A DNA stretch of 64,000 nt from Mytilisepta virgata (Eukaryota > Mollusca > Bivalvia > Mytilida > Mytilidae): assembly GCA_028015205.1 (NCBI GenBank), contig CM051514.1, positions 21,282,150 to 21,346,149 on the forward strand. The letters run 5' to 3'. Within the stretch, counting starts at the first letter, position 1; every line of letters starts with the position of its first letter. Shown piece after piece: positions 36,473-48,776 of the stretch. Position numbers and translations under genes: made by a program. The notes under the pieces are model-generated. The model was given only the letters and a program-made list of their open reading frames with translations. It searched no databases and was not told the DNA's origin.

Positions 36473-36641
36473 AGATTCTCCTTCAGGCACGAGTGCGTTA
36501 TGGAATTTCTCTACCCGAAATAGTTAATGTTTTTATTTTCAAGACGCGAGCTTTAGTGAAGGTGTTAAAATTTATAAATTTAAATTTAATTATCGAGGGT
36601 GGAGAAATTCTATAACTCACCAGAAAATTGAAGGAGAATCT
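36473..36641. mobile_element. MITE-like element with ~40-base imperfect inverted ends
   Basis: AGATTCTCCTTCA at the left and TGAAGGAGAATCT-type bases at the right, with TTATGGAATTTCTC and GAGAAATTCTATAA further in. 169 bp, non-coding, AT-rich centre. Confidence 0.6.
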
Positions 36642-37599
36642 GTTTCTCCAATAATTTTAAAAAAAAAACCTGAAAAAAATGCCGTTGCTACGCAATTTGT
36701 TTAGATGAACGTCATTTCGGAACTTCTCTAGTTTATTGTTCTGATAAACGTAAATTCCGTGAATAACGGTGGGGGGAATTGCACAAAGACTTTTTAATCC
36801 CCAAGGGAATTAAATAATTTTAACCACTGGGCTGACAAATGGGCCAGGATTGGTGAAAAGTATTTCCTTTCTAGTTCCTTACATGAGTAAATACATGAAT
36901 TGCATGTTGAGTTTCGAACGGCATCTACTGTGGATTAAAGTTGTTGAATGTAACTTTTCGTGATTTTTATGGATTATTTGGAACACGAAATTAAGGACTC
37001 AACGAAATATATATTTCATAACATTACCTTATAGAATAACGTTCACGTTTAATCAGTACATGTTACATTTTCTTTTAATATTTTTGGATTTCCGTTTTAA
37101 GTCCACTACATTGAATTGTTGTTTGCTGCACGTAGAGTGGCAAATACTCCATGCCTATTCAGGAAGAGAACCAATTCAGCAATTTTCCAAACAGAATTCA
37201 AATATTGGATGCGAGCGGACACAAAGGGGAACCGATTTATGACTGCCACTGTAAAAGAGTGGATGGTTGGGTAGTTCGGATAATTTATCCTTCTGTAGCG
37301 GCTATTAGCCTACTCTTTTCAAAAACTACAGAAGGAGTCTATAGAGTGCAGGGAGCGTGACATTCTCCAAACAGGTTTCCCGCGGTCAGGCTTACCGTAT
37401 TATGATATACCAACCTTCAAGAAGGTCTCCCCGTTGCGCCATCTTGCCATGCGCTGGGCAGGTATGTTAGTTGAACTTCCGTCGTGGAACCACGAAAATA
37501 AGGACTCAACTAAATCTAATAACATAATATTACCATGTACACTACCTTTAGGTTTTATAAGTATTTAGTATATTTCTTTTACTATTTTTGCATTTCTGT
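36642..37599. other. Non-coding stretch, possibly part of a repeat
   Basis: The segment about 36700-36840 resembles 59030-59110. The less AT-rich block 37130-37500 has two overlapping short frames but no domain I recognise. No gene supported. Confidence 0.35.
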
Positions 37600-37610
37600 T
37601 TTAAAATTGA

Positions 37611-37848
37611 TGTTTGTTTGTTTAATTGGGGTTTTACGCCGTTTTCAGCACATTTGGCTATTTCGCGGAGGCCAGTTTTTATTGGTGTAGGAATCCGGAG
37701 TACCCGGAGAGAACAACCGACCTTCGGTAGGAAAATTGGCAATCCTTGTCAATTAAGATCGGAGTCGAACACACCCTCAGCGTTGACACGCTAGTGATCA
37801 TTAGTAGTCATGACGAACTACCTAGACCACTCGGCCACCGAGGCCCCC
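37611..37848 (-). mobile_element. tRNA-derived SINE with 11-bp target duplication
   Basis: The minus strand begins with a tRNA-like head: A box TGGCCGAGTGG (37827-37837), B box GTTCGACTCC (37761-37770). It ends in GGCGTAAAACCCC and an AAACAAACA tail, resembling molluscan V-type SINE tails. TTTAAAATTGA is present on both flanks (37600-37610 and 37849-37859), an exact 11-bp target duplication, so both edges are certain. The head resembles tRNA-Ser or tRNA-Leu by its A box. Non-coding; it would be copied by a partner LINE. Confidence 0.88.
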
Positions 37849-37859
37849 TTTAAAATTGA

Positions 37860-38795
37860 AGTATTCAGATCCATTAGAGTTGTCCACAATCATGAAGTCA
37901 ATTTTCGTTACAATACCTGAGGAATTCCTTTGACCGGTAATTCTGTGGTACTGCGGACCACCAAAGAGTTCTATTGCCTGAGGCCGACATCCTCTGCAAA
38001 TACATATAGAACACATTGATTGTTTCCAGTTCTTCGGGACAAAGTTTTGGGTATACTACTTTGATACAAATGAAAGTATTTACATTGTTTAATTACCAGA
38101 AAAATTAAACAAAAACACGAAATTAGGTTTTCTCGAATCATATATTTATAAATACGACACTTGAAACCCACGAAAAGAAGTAGTCAACATTATACATATT
38201 CAAATATTCTGTTTTTAATGTCTTAATATGTCAGATGAATTCTGTTTATAATCAGCTCTTCGCCCTCGTAATTTATCTTCAAAAATATATCCGATTATAT
38301 ACAATAATTATTAAAAAATGATCCATAATATTTGTTTCTTGTATAATCAGGGGAAAAGGCGGAAGTCTATTTTAGTCTAGTTGGTTTTTACTTCACTAAT
38401 TGCGATAAAATAACGAAAGATATTCAGTTTTAACATCACACCATTGCTGTCACGCAGAGTTTTCATAGGTAAAAGAGTAATTCTGTTCTGTTCAATTGTA
38501 GTCGGATCTCTCTCTATAACCTTTGGTCCGTGGTATGTCAAGAAAGCACTACAATTTACACATTTAAAAGTGGAGAAAATTTCCGATTATCTCAAGAAAC
38601 GGCAATTATTAGTATTGTACAATAAGCGCATTGAATTTTGTACAGAGGAAAACGTATGTCAATTCTTAGCCATTTTTATTTCTAATAAAGTACATTGTAT
38701 GACACTTAGTCCAACACTTACCAAGGCACTAGTCAATCAAAAGTTACAGTGTCGCTGTTGTATTTCCGTCGTCTGCTTTCATTTTTCAATGCATA
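37860..38795. other. Non-coding stretch; one unrecognised open frame
   Basis: A plus-strand frame at 38444-38818 is open for 124 codons but has no ATG at its start, shows no domain, and runs into the R1 repeat. I do not call it a gene. Confidence 0.4.
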
Positions 38796-40107
38796 ACAAG
38801 AGGCTCCCAGGAGCCTGAATCGCTCACCTGGTCCTTAAGCTTTAAGGGAGTCTTTCATGAGCTATTACCCATATAATGGATCATCTGACAACTTCGACCC
38901 AATTCAGACTTTTGTAGAGCTCAATGAGCTGATTGTTTAAGCAAACAACAGCTTTTCTCTATCGACAATAGTTTTCATTCTATAGGGCAAAAACAAGAGA
39001 AAACGCTATTTTTGACATTTAAAGGGTCATCTATAAGGCATCAACAGTTATTTTGACATTTAAGGGACAAAACTTTAACTCCTAAAGGGCTCATTTAAAC
39101 ATTTTGCAAACTAAGAGAAATGCTGTGAAAATGGTCAATTTTGATGTTCTAAGGGGAATAACTCCTAAAAGGAATGATCATACAACTTAATAAGTACAAA
39201 TTTAAAAAAAAATTAAGAAAAAGGGCAATAACTCCTACATGGGTGGTTACATCTTCTTCAAAATTTCAAAGCAGGTAGATCTTGAGGTGTTGAACACTTT
39301 AGCTTCCCATCAGAATTTTGATATCTGTCACCATTTTTGAGTTATTTGCAAAAAACTGCAATTTACCCCTATGTTCTATTTTTAGCCATGGCAGCCATGT
39401 TTTTTTACAAATCAAAAATCCAAACCATAGTTTAGTAGCACTCATGCCAAGGAACAACTACACTAAGTTTGGTTGCAATTAAACTTATGGTGTAAGAGGA
39501 GTTAACGATTTTATTACAATGAATAAAGACTGCAAAAATGGTCAATTTTGACGATCTAAGGGGAATAACTCCTAAAAGGAACGAACCTACAACTTCGATC
39601 CTGTTACAAATTTTGTAGATCTTTGTGTGCCTAACAATATGAAATTTAAATTTTTCAAATTTCCTTTATAGTATCCAAGATATTGAGCTTAATAAGTGCA
39701 AAATTTGGAAAAAATGCAGAAAAAGGGCAATAACTCCTACATGGGTCGTTGGATCTTCTTCAAAATTTCAGGGCAGGTAGATCTTGAGGTGCTGAACACT
39801 TTTACCCTCTGCCAGAATTTTGATATCTGTTATGGTTTTTGAGTTATTTGCAAAAAACTGCAATTTACCCCTATGTTCTCTTTTTAGCCATGGCGGCCAT
39901 GTTTTTTTACGAATCAAAAATCCAAACGATAGTTTTGTAGCACATATACCAATAAACAACTGTACGAAGTTTGGTTGCAATTGGACTTATGGTGTCGGAC
40001 GAGTTAACGTTTGAAAAATTGTTAACAGACGACGACGACAGACGACGACGACGACGGACGCCAAGTGATGGTAAAAGCTCACATGGACCTTTGGTCCAGG
40101 TGAGCTA
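38796..40107 (+). repeat. Repeat family R1, well-preserved ends
   Basis: Left end ACAAGAGGCTCCCAGGAGCC (palindromic), then CGCTCACCTGGTCC. The right end, after a (GAC)n tract near 40028-40060 and AAGTGATGG, is the hairpin GCTCACATGGACC / GGTCCAGGTGAGC ending GAGCTA. The two ends are inverted copies over about 14 bases. Interior duplications with GGGCAATAACTCCTACATGG near 39222 and 39725. Both termini are the cleanest in the window. Confidence 0.82.
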
Positions 40108-40559
40108 AAAAACCAGAACAAGACAGCACAGAAACTGAAATTGTAATTTTTTTAGTTGTACGCTACTGACATTGCGTTTTTGCATCACCCTGTTACTGTA
40201 CAATCGGATGACAAAATACATTATTGAGCAACCCGTTCAAATAAATGCATAGTTGTAAGCATTTCAATGTAACAATTTGGAATATTGTCGATTTGTTTCC
40301 TTTTTGAAAATATACTGAGGCGATATCGCTTTTTATTTAAAGGTTAAATGCTAAGACTTTATAAGGAGAAAAAAAAATTGAAATCTTATTATTCAGATTA
40401 AATACAGTTTTGTAACTTTAAGCTTAATTTAAAATTTTAAATAAAAGAAGATGAATGATAAATTCAATACTGAAAAGCAAACAACCACAAGCTTCTAGAA
40501 AACAACAACGAAGGGCATAAATCGAAAAGTCAGTATACACAGACATGAAACAAAGGTGG
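40108..40559. other. Non-coding stretch, nothing recognised
   Basis: No gene or clear repeat seen. Confidence 0.5.
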
Positions 40560-41100
40560 GAGTAAACCTCTTTTAGTGTATGGACAGCACAGATGCATGT
40601 GGGTATAATTCGGTCAGTTTGGTAGTAACATACTACCCTAATTTCCCAACTGTCAGATTTTACAGATTCTAGTCCGAAATTTATACATTAAATACTCCTG
40701 TTATAACATTGTTGAATATTGTAAAAACTAAGGAATATCTCTCTCCTGCATAGTTCTGTCATTATTCTCTCCTGCATAGTTCTATCATTACTCTCTCCTG
40801 CATAGTTCTGTCATTACTCTCTCCTGCATAGTTCTGCCATTAATCTCTCCTGCATAGTTCTGTCATTACTCTCTCCTGCATAGTTCTATCATTACTCTCT
40901 CCTGCATAATTCTATCATTACTCTCCCCTGCATAGTTCTGTCATAAGATGTTTTACCCTTTTGGGAATTTTGGCTTTTTTTTAATTTGCTTCAAATTTTT
41001 GGATTATTGTTTTGGTTTTTAACAATTTAGGCCTTGAATACAACTGATGACGAAATAACCACATCTCAAGCATCAAAATTGGTATCACAGACAATGCATT
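40560..41100 (+). repeat. Hammerhead-bearing dispersed repeat, copy 2, expanded
   Basis: Shares with 31281-31610 the CTAAGGAATATCTC region, AACAATTTAGG, and CATCAAAATTGGTATCA. The hammerhead part reads CTGATGACGAAA: both core blocks are fused and stem II is lost, so no ribozyme can form. A 26-bp segment within it has expanded to eight units. Confidence 0.6.
40741..40942 (+). repeat. 26-bp tandem repeat, about eight units
   Basis: Units read ATTACTCTCTCCTGCATAGT plus TCTGTC with few changes. The equivalent single segment in copy 31281-31610 is ATCTCCCTTTTGCATAGCCC, showing where the unit came from. Confidence 0.88.
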
Positions 41101-41755
41101 ACACTAGGTACATGAATAACACAGAGGAAAAAAAATCGAGTTAAACAATAAAATTACAACAATTATAATACCTTTCAGTTAAACTAACATACAACATACA
41201 ACTTCATAATAAAATTTATTTAGACATTAATATATAATGCCTTTAGAGAGTGATCAGGTACAAGCATTTGTTTAGTGTATCGTTTGAAGTTTAAATTCTT
41301 CTACAGGATATCTTGGTCAATTAGTTGATTTAATATATATTTCTGCATGTATACCGACAGTGTAAATGTTTTTGTTTCAGATTGGTTTTCTTTTTAAAAA
41401 GTGCAAAGTATCACCAAAAGGAACTAACAATTTTATTATGTATACAAAACAATTTTGATTCATCTATTAATAGACGTAGAACTTGATAAATATAACGAAA
41501 CGAATACAAATTACATTGAAAAAGAGACCAAAATACAATGTTAGGTCTATAATACAAATTTTGAATTTTTTTCTTTTTTTGTTTGTTTTTGTTTTTTTGT
41601 TTTTTTTTTTTTTTAGAAAAGTCCTAGATTAAATTTCTTTCCGTAGGTAAGATATAATCTTCCTTTGCGGGTCTTGATGCCAAAAGCTTAAGTTTTAGAA
41701 TAATTTTAATGGTAATGTGAAATAAATCTTCTACTGAATAAAATCAAACGTTAAA
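41101..41755. other. Non-coding stretch with T-rich simple sequence
   Basis: A T/GT-rich run at about 41570-41615. No gene supported. Confidence 0.5.
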
Positions 41756-43016
41756 ACTAGAGGCTCAGAGGGCTTAACCTGTATCGCTAACCTGACATGA
41801 AAGCCGGTTTTACTGATGTACCTCAAAGAGAGAAGTCACTTCTCCCTCTCATTATGAAGTGTGGTAAGCCTTGTCGGGACCAACCTTTTCTACATCAAGG
41901 ACCTTCTACTTACAGGTCAGCATATTCCAAAATTCAGCGGTTCTCCAGAAGATTTTTGCAAGTATTTCCCATTAGGTCTTATGTCAACCTGGGTCCTCTG
42001 CAAATAGCCATCTTGAATGAGGGATTGGTACCAAAGTAACAACACTTGGTCAGCACCTAATGAAGAACATTCAGGCCATGTTTGGTTTCAAGCGATTCTG
42101 CTGTTCTGTAGATTTTTGTTATAAGCCATAGACACTTTCTGTCAAGTTTAGCTCTATTTAGCCCAGCAGTTTCAGAGAATTTCTTTTTTTAAATTAGACA
42201 ATCAGAAACAAAAATTGCCCATGGCAGCCATGATTATCGCCTTATCTGGACAAAACGAGGAAACGTTATGAAGGACGTCCCATATATGCTTCATGTCAAG
42301 TTTCGTTCCATTTGGCCAAGCGATTTCAAAGGAGAAGATTTTTTTTAGCCAATCAGAAACAAGAACTGGCCATATTTGTAATCCGATCAGGAAGAAATGA
42401 AGAAATTTTGTATAGAACCTCCCACAGGTGCTTCCTGTCAAGTTTCGTTCCATTTGGCCAAACTGTGTCAGAGAAAAAAAAATAAAACAATAAATCAGAA
42501 ACAAGAATTGCCCATGACAGCCATGCGTGTCGTCCAATCAGGATGAAAAAAATAATAATTTCATATAAGACTTTCCATAGATGCTTCTTGTCAAGTTTCG
42601 CTAACAGTTTTGGCAAAGTGGTTCCAGAGATTTTTTTAATCAACAAATGAGAAACAAGAATTGCCCATGACGGCTATGTTTATTGCCCGATCATATGAGG
42701 AAACTTTGTAAAGAGCCTCCGATAGATGTTTCCTGTCAAATTTTGTTCCATTTGGCCAGGCGACTTCAGAGAAGAAGAATATTTTGTATCAGCCAATGAG
42801 AAAAAGGAACTGCCCATGGTAGCCATATTTGTAGTCCGATCGGGAAGAAATGAGGAAACTTTAGAAAGGACCTGCCATATATGCTTCCTGTCAAGTTTCG
42901 TTCTATTTGGCCACACAATTTCCGAGAAGATTTTTTTTTATATCTGCCAATCAGAAATAAGAACTGCCCATGGCGGCCATTTTTGTAGTCTGATTGGGAC
43001 GAAATGAAGAAACTTA
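41756..43016 (+). repeat. Repeat family R1, diverged copy with ~150-bp internal units
   Basis: Left end CTAGAGGCTCAG then TATCGCTAACCTG. The unit with AATCAGAAACAAGAATTGCC and CAAGTTTCGTTCCATTTGG recurs near 42208, 42352, 42492, 42649, 42806 and 42953. The right terminal hairpin is not recognisable, so the right limit is approximate. Overlapping short frames on both strands follow the units. Confidence 0.6.
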
Positions 43017-44718
43017 TTATTAGTCGAGAGGCAGTGAAATATCCCGAGTAACATTTAGTCTCAAGAATAGTATTTTCGCAATTATCCTGACTGCTTATCG
43101 GTTTCATTATACCAAACAGAATCTACTAAAATGCAGCAATGATAAAGACGTTACAAGCGCTCGACAGAAGTCAAAACGTTTGGCGTATACGTACTTCTCT
43201 GCAGAGAGTAAAAGAGGACAGCCCACATTGCAAATAATCCGCTTGTATAGAATGAAGAGAAAATTAGACGATTGTGAAAGCAATAGGCCGACTATTAACC
43301 AATCATAATTCTTGATTCTACTACACTAGTAAGTGTATTTACAATATAAAATGTATTGGAAATTAATTCGGCTCTCTGTACTTCCTATTTGCAGTGTACT
43401 TTAAACTAATGTTTATAGCATCGTTATTAGGCTGTTTATGAAATAAAATAATGTACATTCTATGATTTTATCACTGTCAGTTATTCAGATCTTGTTGCGT
43501 TTATTCAGGTCAAGTTTTGAAAAGCCTTAAGTGTTCTATTTTCGATTTATTATTGAAGTGAAAAAATAAGTGCAATTTTGCTTTTATGTTAATTTACAAC
43601 TATTTGTCTAGTCATCAGAGCAACAATTGACTTAGAGGTTTAATTCTTCTCTAATTGATTGGTTTTGTACAATTACGCAGTTCTAACTATTTACATTAAT
43701 TTTTATTGCTCAAGATACTATTACTCAAGGCTAAAATTCATCCCAAAGGTATTGAGTGTTAACGTTAATAAAACAAAAGGACATAATTGTCAAATATAAT
43801 GTTTAATGCAAACAACAACATATGAGGTTAATTATTGTGTACATATAATGCCATGGTAATATAAAAACAAGTCATATGTACCTTTTTCTCGTGACCAAGC
43901 CAGTAACAAATCAAGCTAGATCTGGTGTAAACGTTGTTCAAACAACAACCCTTAACACAGTCTGTATATAGTCTCCATTTAACCCGCTTGTATGTACCGT
44001 GTTCGTATCGGACAAATTATATGGCCACCGTGACTGATATTCTAAAAAAAAACATAATAAATTGTCTTGAATACACAAAAAGATCTATGAAATCTTGTTA
44101 AATGAGACAAAAGAAAAACGAAATATATAAATCTAATTTCCCCATCATGTTTGGTAATTTATCAATGTAAATATACGTAAGAAAATATTGTTATCGTTCT
44201 TGAATTCAGAAAGAACTGACTGTTGATGCCTACATGTACACAATGCTCTTAGTTTCACTTAACCCCTTCAACCGATGATGCCAGCATATTGTGTTTACCT
44301 TTTGGCTCTAATATAAAAGGGAAACAAAGACATTAATCTTCTGTTATTAGAAACAAGTCGGAAAGATTTTTCTTCACATGTTAACATCAGTTTCCTATCG
44401 ACGTTTCAACTCCCCGTTCTGTGTACATAATATTTTGCTATTTCATGCTGACATACTTTTAGCGATATCCTTATAAGAAAATTATAATTTATATTGAAGC
44501 CTGCAGAATCAAATAAAATCATTGATAATCGTCCGCACAGACTAATTTATATATTCTTATAAATCGAGATAAATGTCTAAGAATGCGACTGCGACCAGAT
44601 ATAAATGTATTTGAAAGTTATTTAAAATACCTCTTGCATAAATGATGTTGAAAATGTTGCATTTTGGTATATGTACTGCAATTAGTTATCTGTTGTTTTA
44701 ATGATGAAACCGTCTACT
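43017..44718. other. Non-coding stretch, nothing recognised
   Basis: AT-rich sequence without a supported gene or repeat. Confidence 0.5.
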
Positions 44719-44998
44719 TTAAGGTATCCGGAAATAAATGACCACGTGATTATTCAAAAGTTCTCGGATGTTCCATACAACACAATTGAAATGACCTCGG
44801 TAATTATCGGCAAACTTCGGAAATGTCAATATAACTAACTTATTTTTACAGACTCTGCATATAAGCAACAAAGTGTGTTTCAACTTGAGAAAAATATATA
44901 AATACAAAATTCCAGCTTTGAATTGTTTGGTTCAGTCATTCACGGTCAAAAAGAGATACAATTTTCGATCATGATCTATTATGGTCCGGATACCTTAA
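44719..44998. mobile_element. 280-bp MITE bounded by TTAA
   Basis: Left TTAAGGTATCCGGA, right TCCGGATACCTTAA, a perfect 14-base inverted pair including TTAA at both ends. TTAA is the target duplicated by piggyBac-type transposases, but the terminal bases differ from the classic piggyBac CCC start, so the class is uncertain. Non-coding. Confidence 0.72.
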
Positions 44999-45637
44999 AT
45001 GCTACAAAACAGAAAAAAATAATGATATCTGAAACTTTCGTATTGTAATTTGAATAATTACACTGATGGTTAGGATACATCAGTTTTTGTATCCAATTAC
45101 TTCATGGTGTTTTTTAAAAGAATCGTCATCGATTGCAGTGTAGTTTTGTCGCTATTCTTCGAAAATTCCTCCACTCGTCGACGTTTGAAGGACATGAAAT
45201 GTTTTATGCTAGAATAAAAAAGGTATTATTACAACTATAGTCATACATACGATGCAGAACTAAAAGTTATTTTTGTCTTATGGTGTGTATTGACCTTGAA
45301 ACCCTATGAAGATAAACAGTAAAACGGATTACAGTGAAGTTCAAAAATGACATTGAACCGACATACAGCCAGACTAAAACAACATTAAAGAAAAAAAAAA
45401 AAAAAACACAAGAAAACACATGAAAACAACAGAATCAGAATAGCTTGACTGGTTTTACGAGTACCAAAACTTACCCCTGTCTATCATGACCTTAAGGTGT
45501 ATAGTATACACTATAAACACCAAAAAAGAATGATTACAATGAAGGTAAATGTTTTATCTAGCCAACAGTTATATATAAATGTCGTTCAGATACTGTCGAT
45601 CTATTAAACGAGATAGTCTATAACCCTGATATATCAA

Positions 45638-45671
<34 letters not shown>

Positions 45672-46260
45672 ACAAAGCGAAAAGATAGAAGGGACATCCA
45701 TCAAAGCCTGGCAAACAAATACATACAAAAGTTATAACAAAAAGAGCAAACAAAACAAAATCTGACCAAGAGAGCACAAAAATTAAACCGCTAGCAATGC
45801 GAACTCCCACAGAAAACTTTTTGTGTTTTATTATTTTTTATTTCTTAAGAAAAACGTAAAAAGTTGATTTATGAAAGTACATAAATATATCAATAGTTAC
45901 GGATGTGTCGTGATTTTGTTCCTGTTAATTAGTCTAATGGTCAACCAATCCTTTTTGTAGATGACTTTTATATAAAATAATCAAGCAATATTTTATATTT
46001 AGCATTACATTTTCAGACATACCCTTTGAATGATTATCATTTACAATGAGATTCTTTCGTGATTGAACAGTATCTATGGGAAATCCTTTTATATTAATGG
46101 ATACGCATCAGACATTGTACTGTTTAGTATTTCTTTTTATATGAACAGAAAATGCAACGCGGAGATAATGGTGAACATATCACGAATCTTACATGCAGCT
46201 ACATAAACTGTACAACTGCAATACGTATACAATTTAAAAAACGAATATTAAAAAATGATG
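44999..46260. other. Non-coding stretch with poly-A and dispersed repeat segments
   Basis: An uninterrupted A run of about 31 lies at 45639-45669. Segments at about 45440-45540 (TACGAGTACCAAAACTTACC, ACTATAAACACC) recur diverged at about 58115-58200, a dispersed repeat of unknown class. No gene supported. Confidence 0.45.
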
Positions 46261-46655
46261 TTAAGGATGCTCGCTGGTCATGTTTTGTTTTTTTTGTCAG
46301 ATTTTCGGAATCCTCGGGTTTTATCCATTTTTTTGCCCATTTTGTGCCCATGAACCCCCACTTTTTCTTTTATAATTCAATCATATATAGCTTAAAGTGG
46401 TATTTGACAAAATTTTATGAAATTCTTTTTATTTTTTTATACATTTTTGAGAGACTGAAGTTGTCAATGAAAATACAATGAAAATTCCAGAGAAAACCCA
46501 TTTCCTGCAAATTTTCAAGGCTTTATAGCCCTTAAATGAGCACATGAACCTATATTTTTTTCTTGCTTATTTGTTTACTATTCATATGTTCTCTCAAACT
46601 AAAACACCTATTTCAAATCCTATTTATTTCCTATTACACGAGCGATCATCCTTAA
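46261..46655. mobile_element. 395-bp MITE bounded by TTAA
   Basis: Left TTAAGGATGCTCGCTGGT, right ACGAGCGATCATCCTTAA, inverted with two mismatches in 18. Both ends start or end in TTAA. The interior is AT-rich; the open frame overlapping it has no domain. Confidence 0.68.
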
Positions 46656-48204
46656 ATAAATAAATTTTCACGAAATAGGAAAGCTGTTATTTTATACAGT
46701 TTTTATGAAGTTTCATGTATTTTTCTTATCTTATTACTGGGAATACGTCTCCTTTAAAACAGCCAAAAGTGTGCCCTCAACACCGCCACATACATCTCCA
46801 ACTTTTTCATAATATTTTATAAAATCGCACATTACAGGCTATGCTTGTAAGTCACATAATATGACGCGACCATATGTTCGTCAATGTACGCGCTCCTATT
46901 TTGTAAGTTCAATTTAATTTTATGAAAAACCAATAATTCTGATAATAGAACAAGAGAAAAATCCAAGCACCTGAACTTTCATTGCTGACCCATATATTGA
47001 GAGGCCAAAATTAAACACATTGTTAAACATTACCAATGGAAAACCATCTGTTCCCGGTATTGTGATTACTCAATTTGCTAGTATATCGGTACAATGGCTT
47101 TGAAATTAACATTAAAAATTTTTGGAAACTAAGGATTATTGCCTTATGTAGACTTTCCTGTTCTGATTTTAGTCTTTCTTTTTATTTTGCAATTTGAATA
47201 TTTGCCACAAGCTTGTTGATTATTGTTCCTGATTTTTGCATTTTCTTGTTGAAATGTGGACATGATTAGTCTGTAGTCTAGATATTCTTCTCACTGTTCA
47301 TGTTGAACATAAATAATACATATACTTTTCAAGTCAATTAAATTCGTATGATATTTGACGACAAGGCAATTATTAACACGTTTCATTTCTCAGTCATAAT
47401 ATAGATTATAAGACCGAAATCAAGATGTCTATTTAAGTAAAGTCAAGAAATACCAAAGGGATATTCGAAGGAGGGGAAAATCGAAACAACTGACAAACTC
47501 CGGAGAACAACGAAGACAAGACCAAAACAATATATGCACTACAATTAAAAACTAAAAACACATGAACAACATGGACCCCACCAAAAAACCGGGGATAGAC
47601 TCAGGTACTCCGGAAGAGTAAGCAGTCTCTGCTTCCTGCAGGACACCCGCCATGCTGCCCATGTCAAATCCGGTATGAGGAAGGGACAGCATCAATGGAA
47701 CATGTCCATTTTCACTTGGGAATCGGTTTTGTCATACCTGTCAACCAAGTCATGATGACGTCCATAAAACTTTAATAACGATGACTCTAACTTAGGAGCA
47801 ACATACCGCTGTCTGAGCATCCGTTGGATTTTTTCAGGCTAATGATCAAGTACAGTGCATACATTGTGACTCTTTGTTGTGTTTATGTTTGTCTTTTGTA
47901 ATTGTTTGTTTGGGGTTCTGTCTGTTTGGTGACGTTGATTGATTGTTACGTCATTGTTGACCTTTCCTGTTTTATATTTTGTATTGGTTTTTATACCAGG
48001 GGCACTGTGTATTTGTGTATAAAAAACAAACGCTAAATCTACAAGAAATTAACATTTTTTATTAACAGAAATCGGTCAAAACAAAAGTAAGCTAATATCA
48101 GCATTCAATTCTATACGTGTTATATATGCATACTATTGTTGGTATTACATTAATAATTATCTATTAGTTTTTAATATTTAATTAACATCAAATCAAAGTT
48201 CATA
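46656..48204. other. Non-coding stretch, some repeat-like sequence
   Basis: The segment about 47430-47720 (GACAAACTCCGGAGAACAAC, GGACACCCGCCATGCTGCCC) is compositionally unlike its surroundings and looks like a dispersed element. 47138-47250 resembles the hammerhead repeat interior (AACTAAGGATTATTGCC). No gene supported. Confidence 0.4.
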
Positions 48205-48419
48205 TTACACAATGTTACATGTTATAATATTTTTTTCTTTAAAAGTACACAGTTTTATGTTATACAGTTCTGACTTTATTGCGCTATTGTAAATATGTTC
48301 GTTACTTGTGTCAATCCACATATAATTTGGTACCACCCGTATCATGCTGCCCTGAAAATCAACTGTCCTGTCTGCAATTTTAAATAAATGTAATTGACGG
48401 AAAACTTTCTCTATTTGAT
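48205..48419 (-). other. Probable 3' untranslated region of the receptor gene
   Basis: Lies directly after the stop of the class B receptor and includes an AATAAA at 48275-48280. Extent inferred. Confidence 0.4.
48275..48280 (-). promoter_or_regulatory. Candidate polyadenylation signal of the receptor gene
   Basis: AATAAA on the minus strand, about 140 bases after the receptor stop codon. No transcript evidence. Confidence 0.4.
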
Positions 48420-48776
48420 TCAAAGGAATGACACCTTTTGAATGGACAAAAAAGGTACCTTTTCATTGTCGTCTGTCATTGTGACGCTAACACCCGAGTC
48501 CGAGACCTCATTGTTAAAAGAATGTTTATTGACGATATTACTTCCGTTTTGGTTTAGTTCAGTTTCTGATATTTCTTTGTTGTCTATATCGTTGCAAATG
48601 CTGTTGGATGAATCTTTTCCTTTTAATATTGGCAAAGAACTTTTTCGTTTTTCGGAAGTTGGCGAATCTTTCCCAGAAGAAGAATGAACCGACATTGTCC
48701 GAGTAGACCTTGTTGACACCAAACTTTGTCTCCGAAGCATATGCATTCGCCAGTGTTTCATGATTTCTGTTTTAAC
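48420..48776 (-). CDS. Receptor exon 13: cytoplasmic tail and stop
   Basis: Acceptor ATTAG, then VKTEIMKHWRMHML (helix 8), a Ser/Thr-rich tail of about 100 residues with likely phosphorylation sites, and TGA at 48422-48420. Confidence 0.93.
   Translation of the reverse strand, partial: VKTEIMKHWRMHMLRRQSLVSTRSTRTMSVHSSSGKDSPTSEKRKSSLPILKGKDSSNSICNDIDNKEISETELNQNGSNIVNKHSFNNEVSDSGVSVTMTDDNEKVPFLSIQKVSFL

Noticed and set aside
38444..38818. 124-codon open frame on the plus strand
   Set aside because: No ATG at its start, no recognisable domain, and its end runs into an R1 repeat terminus. Length is possible by chance.
40741..40942. CRISPR-like array
   Set aside because: Units are contiguous 26-bp repeats without spacers in an animal genome.
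42202..43107. Several overlapping frames on both strands of about 80-113 codons
   Set aside because: They follow ~150-bp repeat units of an R1 copy and are present on both strands, so they are repeat by-products.
46152..46481. 109-codon open frame
   Set aside because: Mostly within a TTAA-bounded MITE, of T-rich low-complexity composition, no domain.
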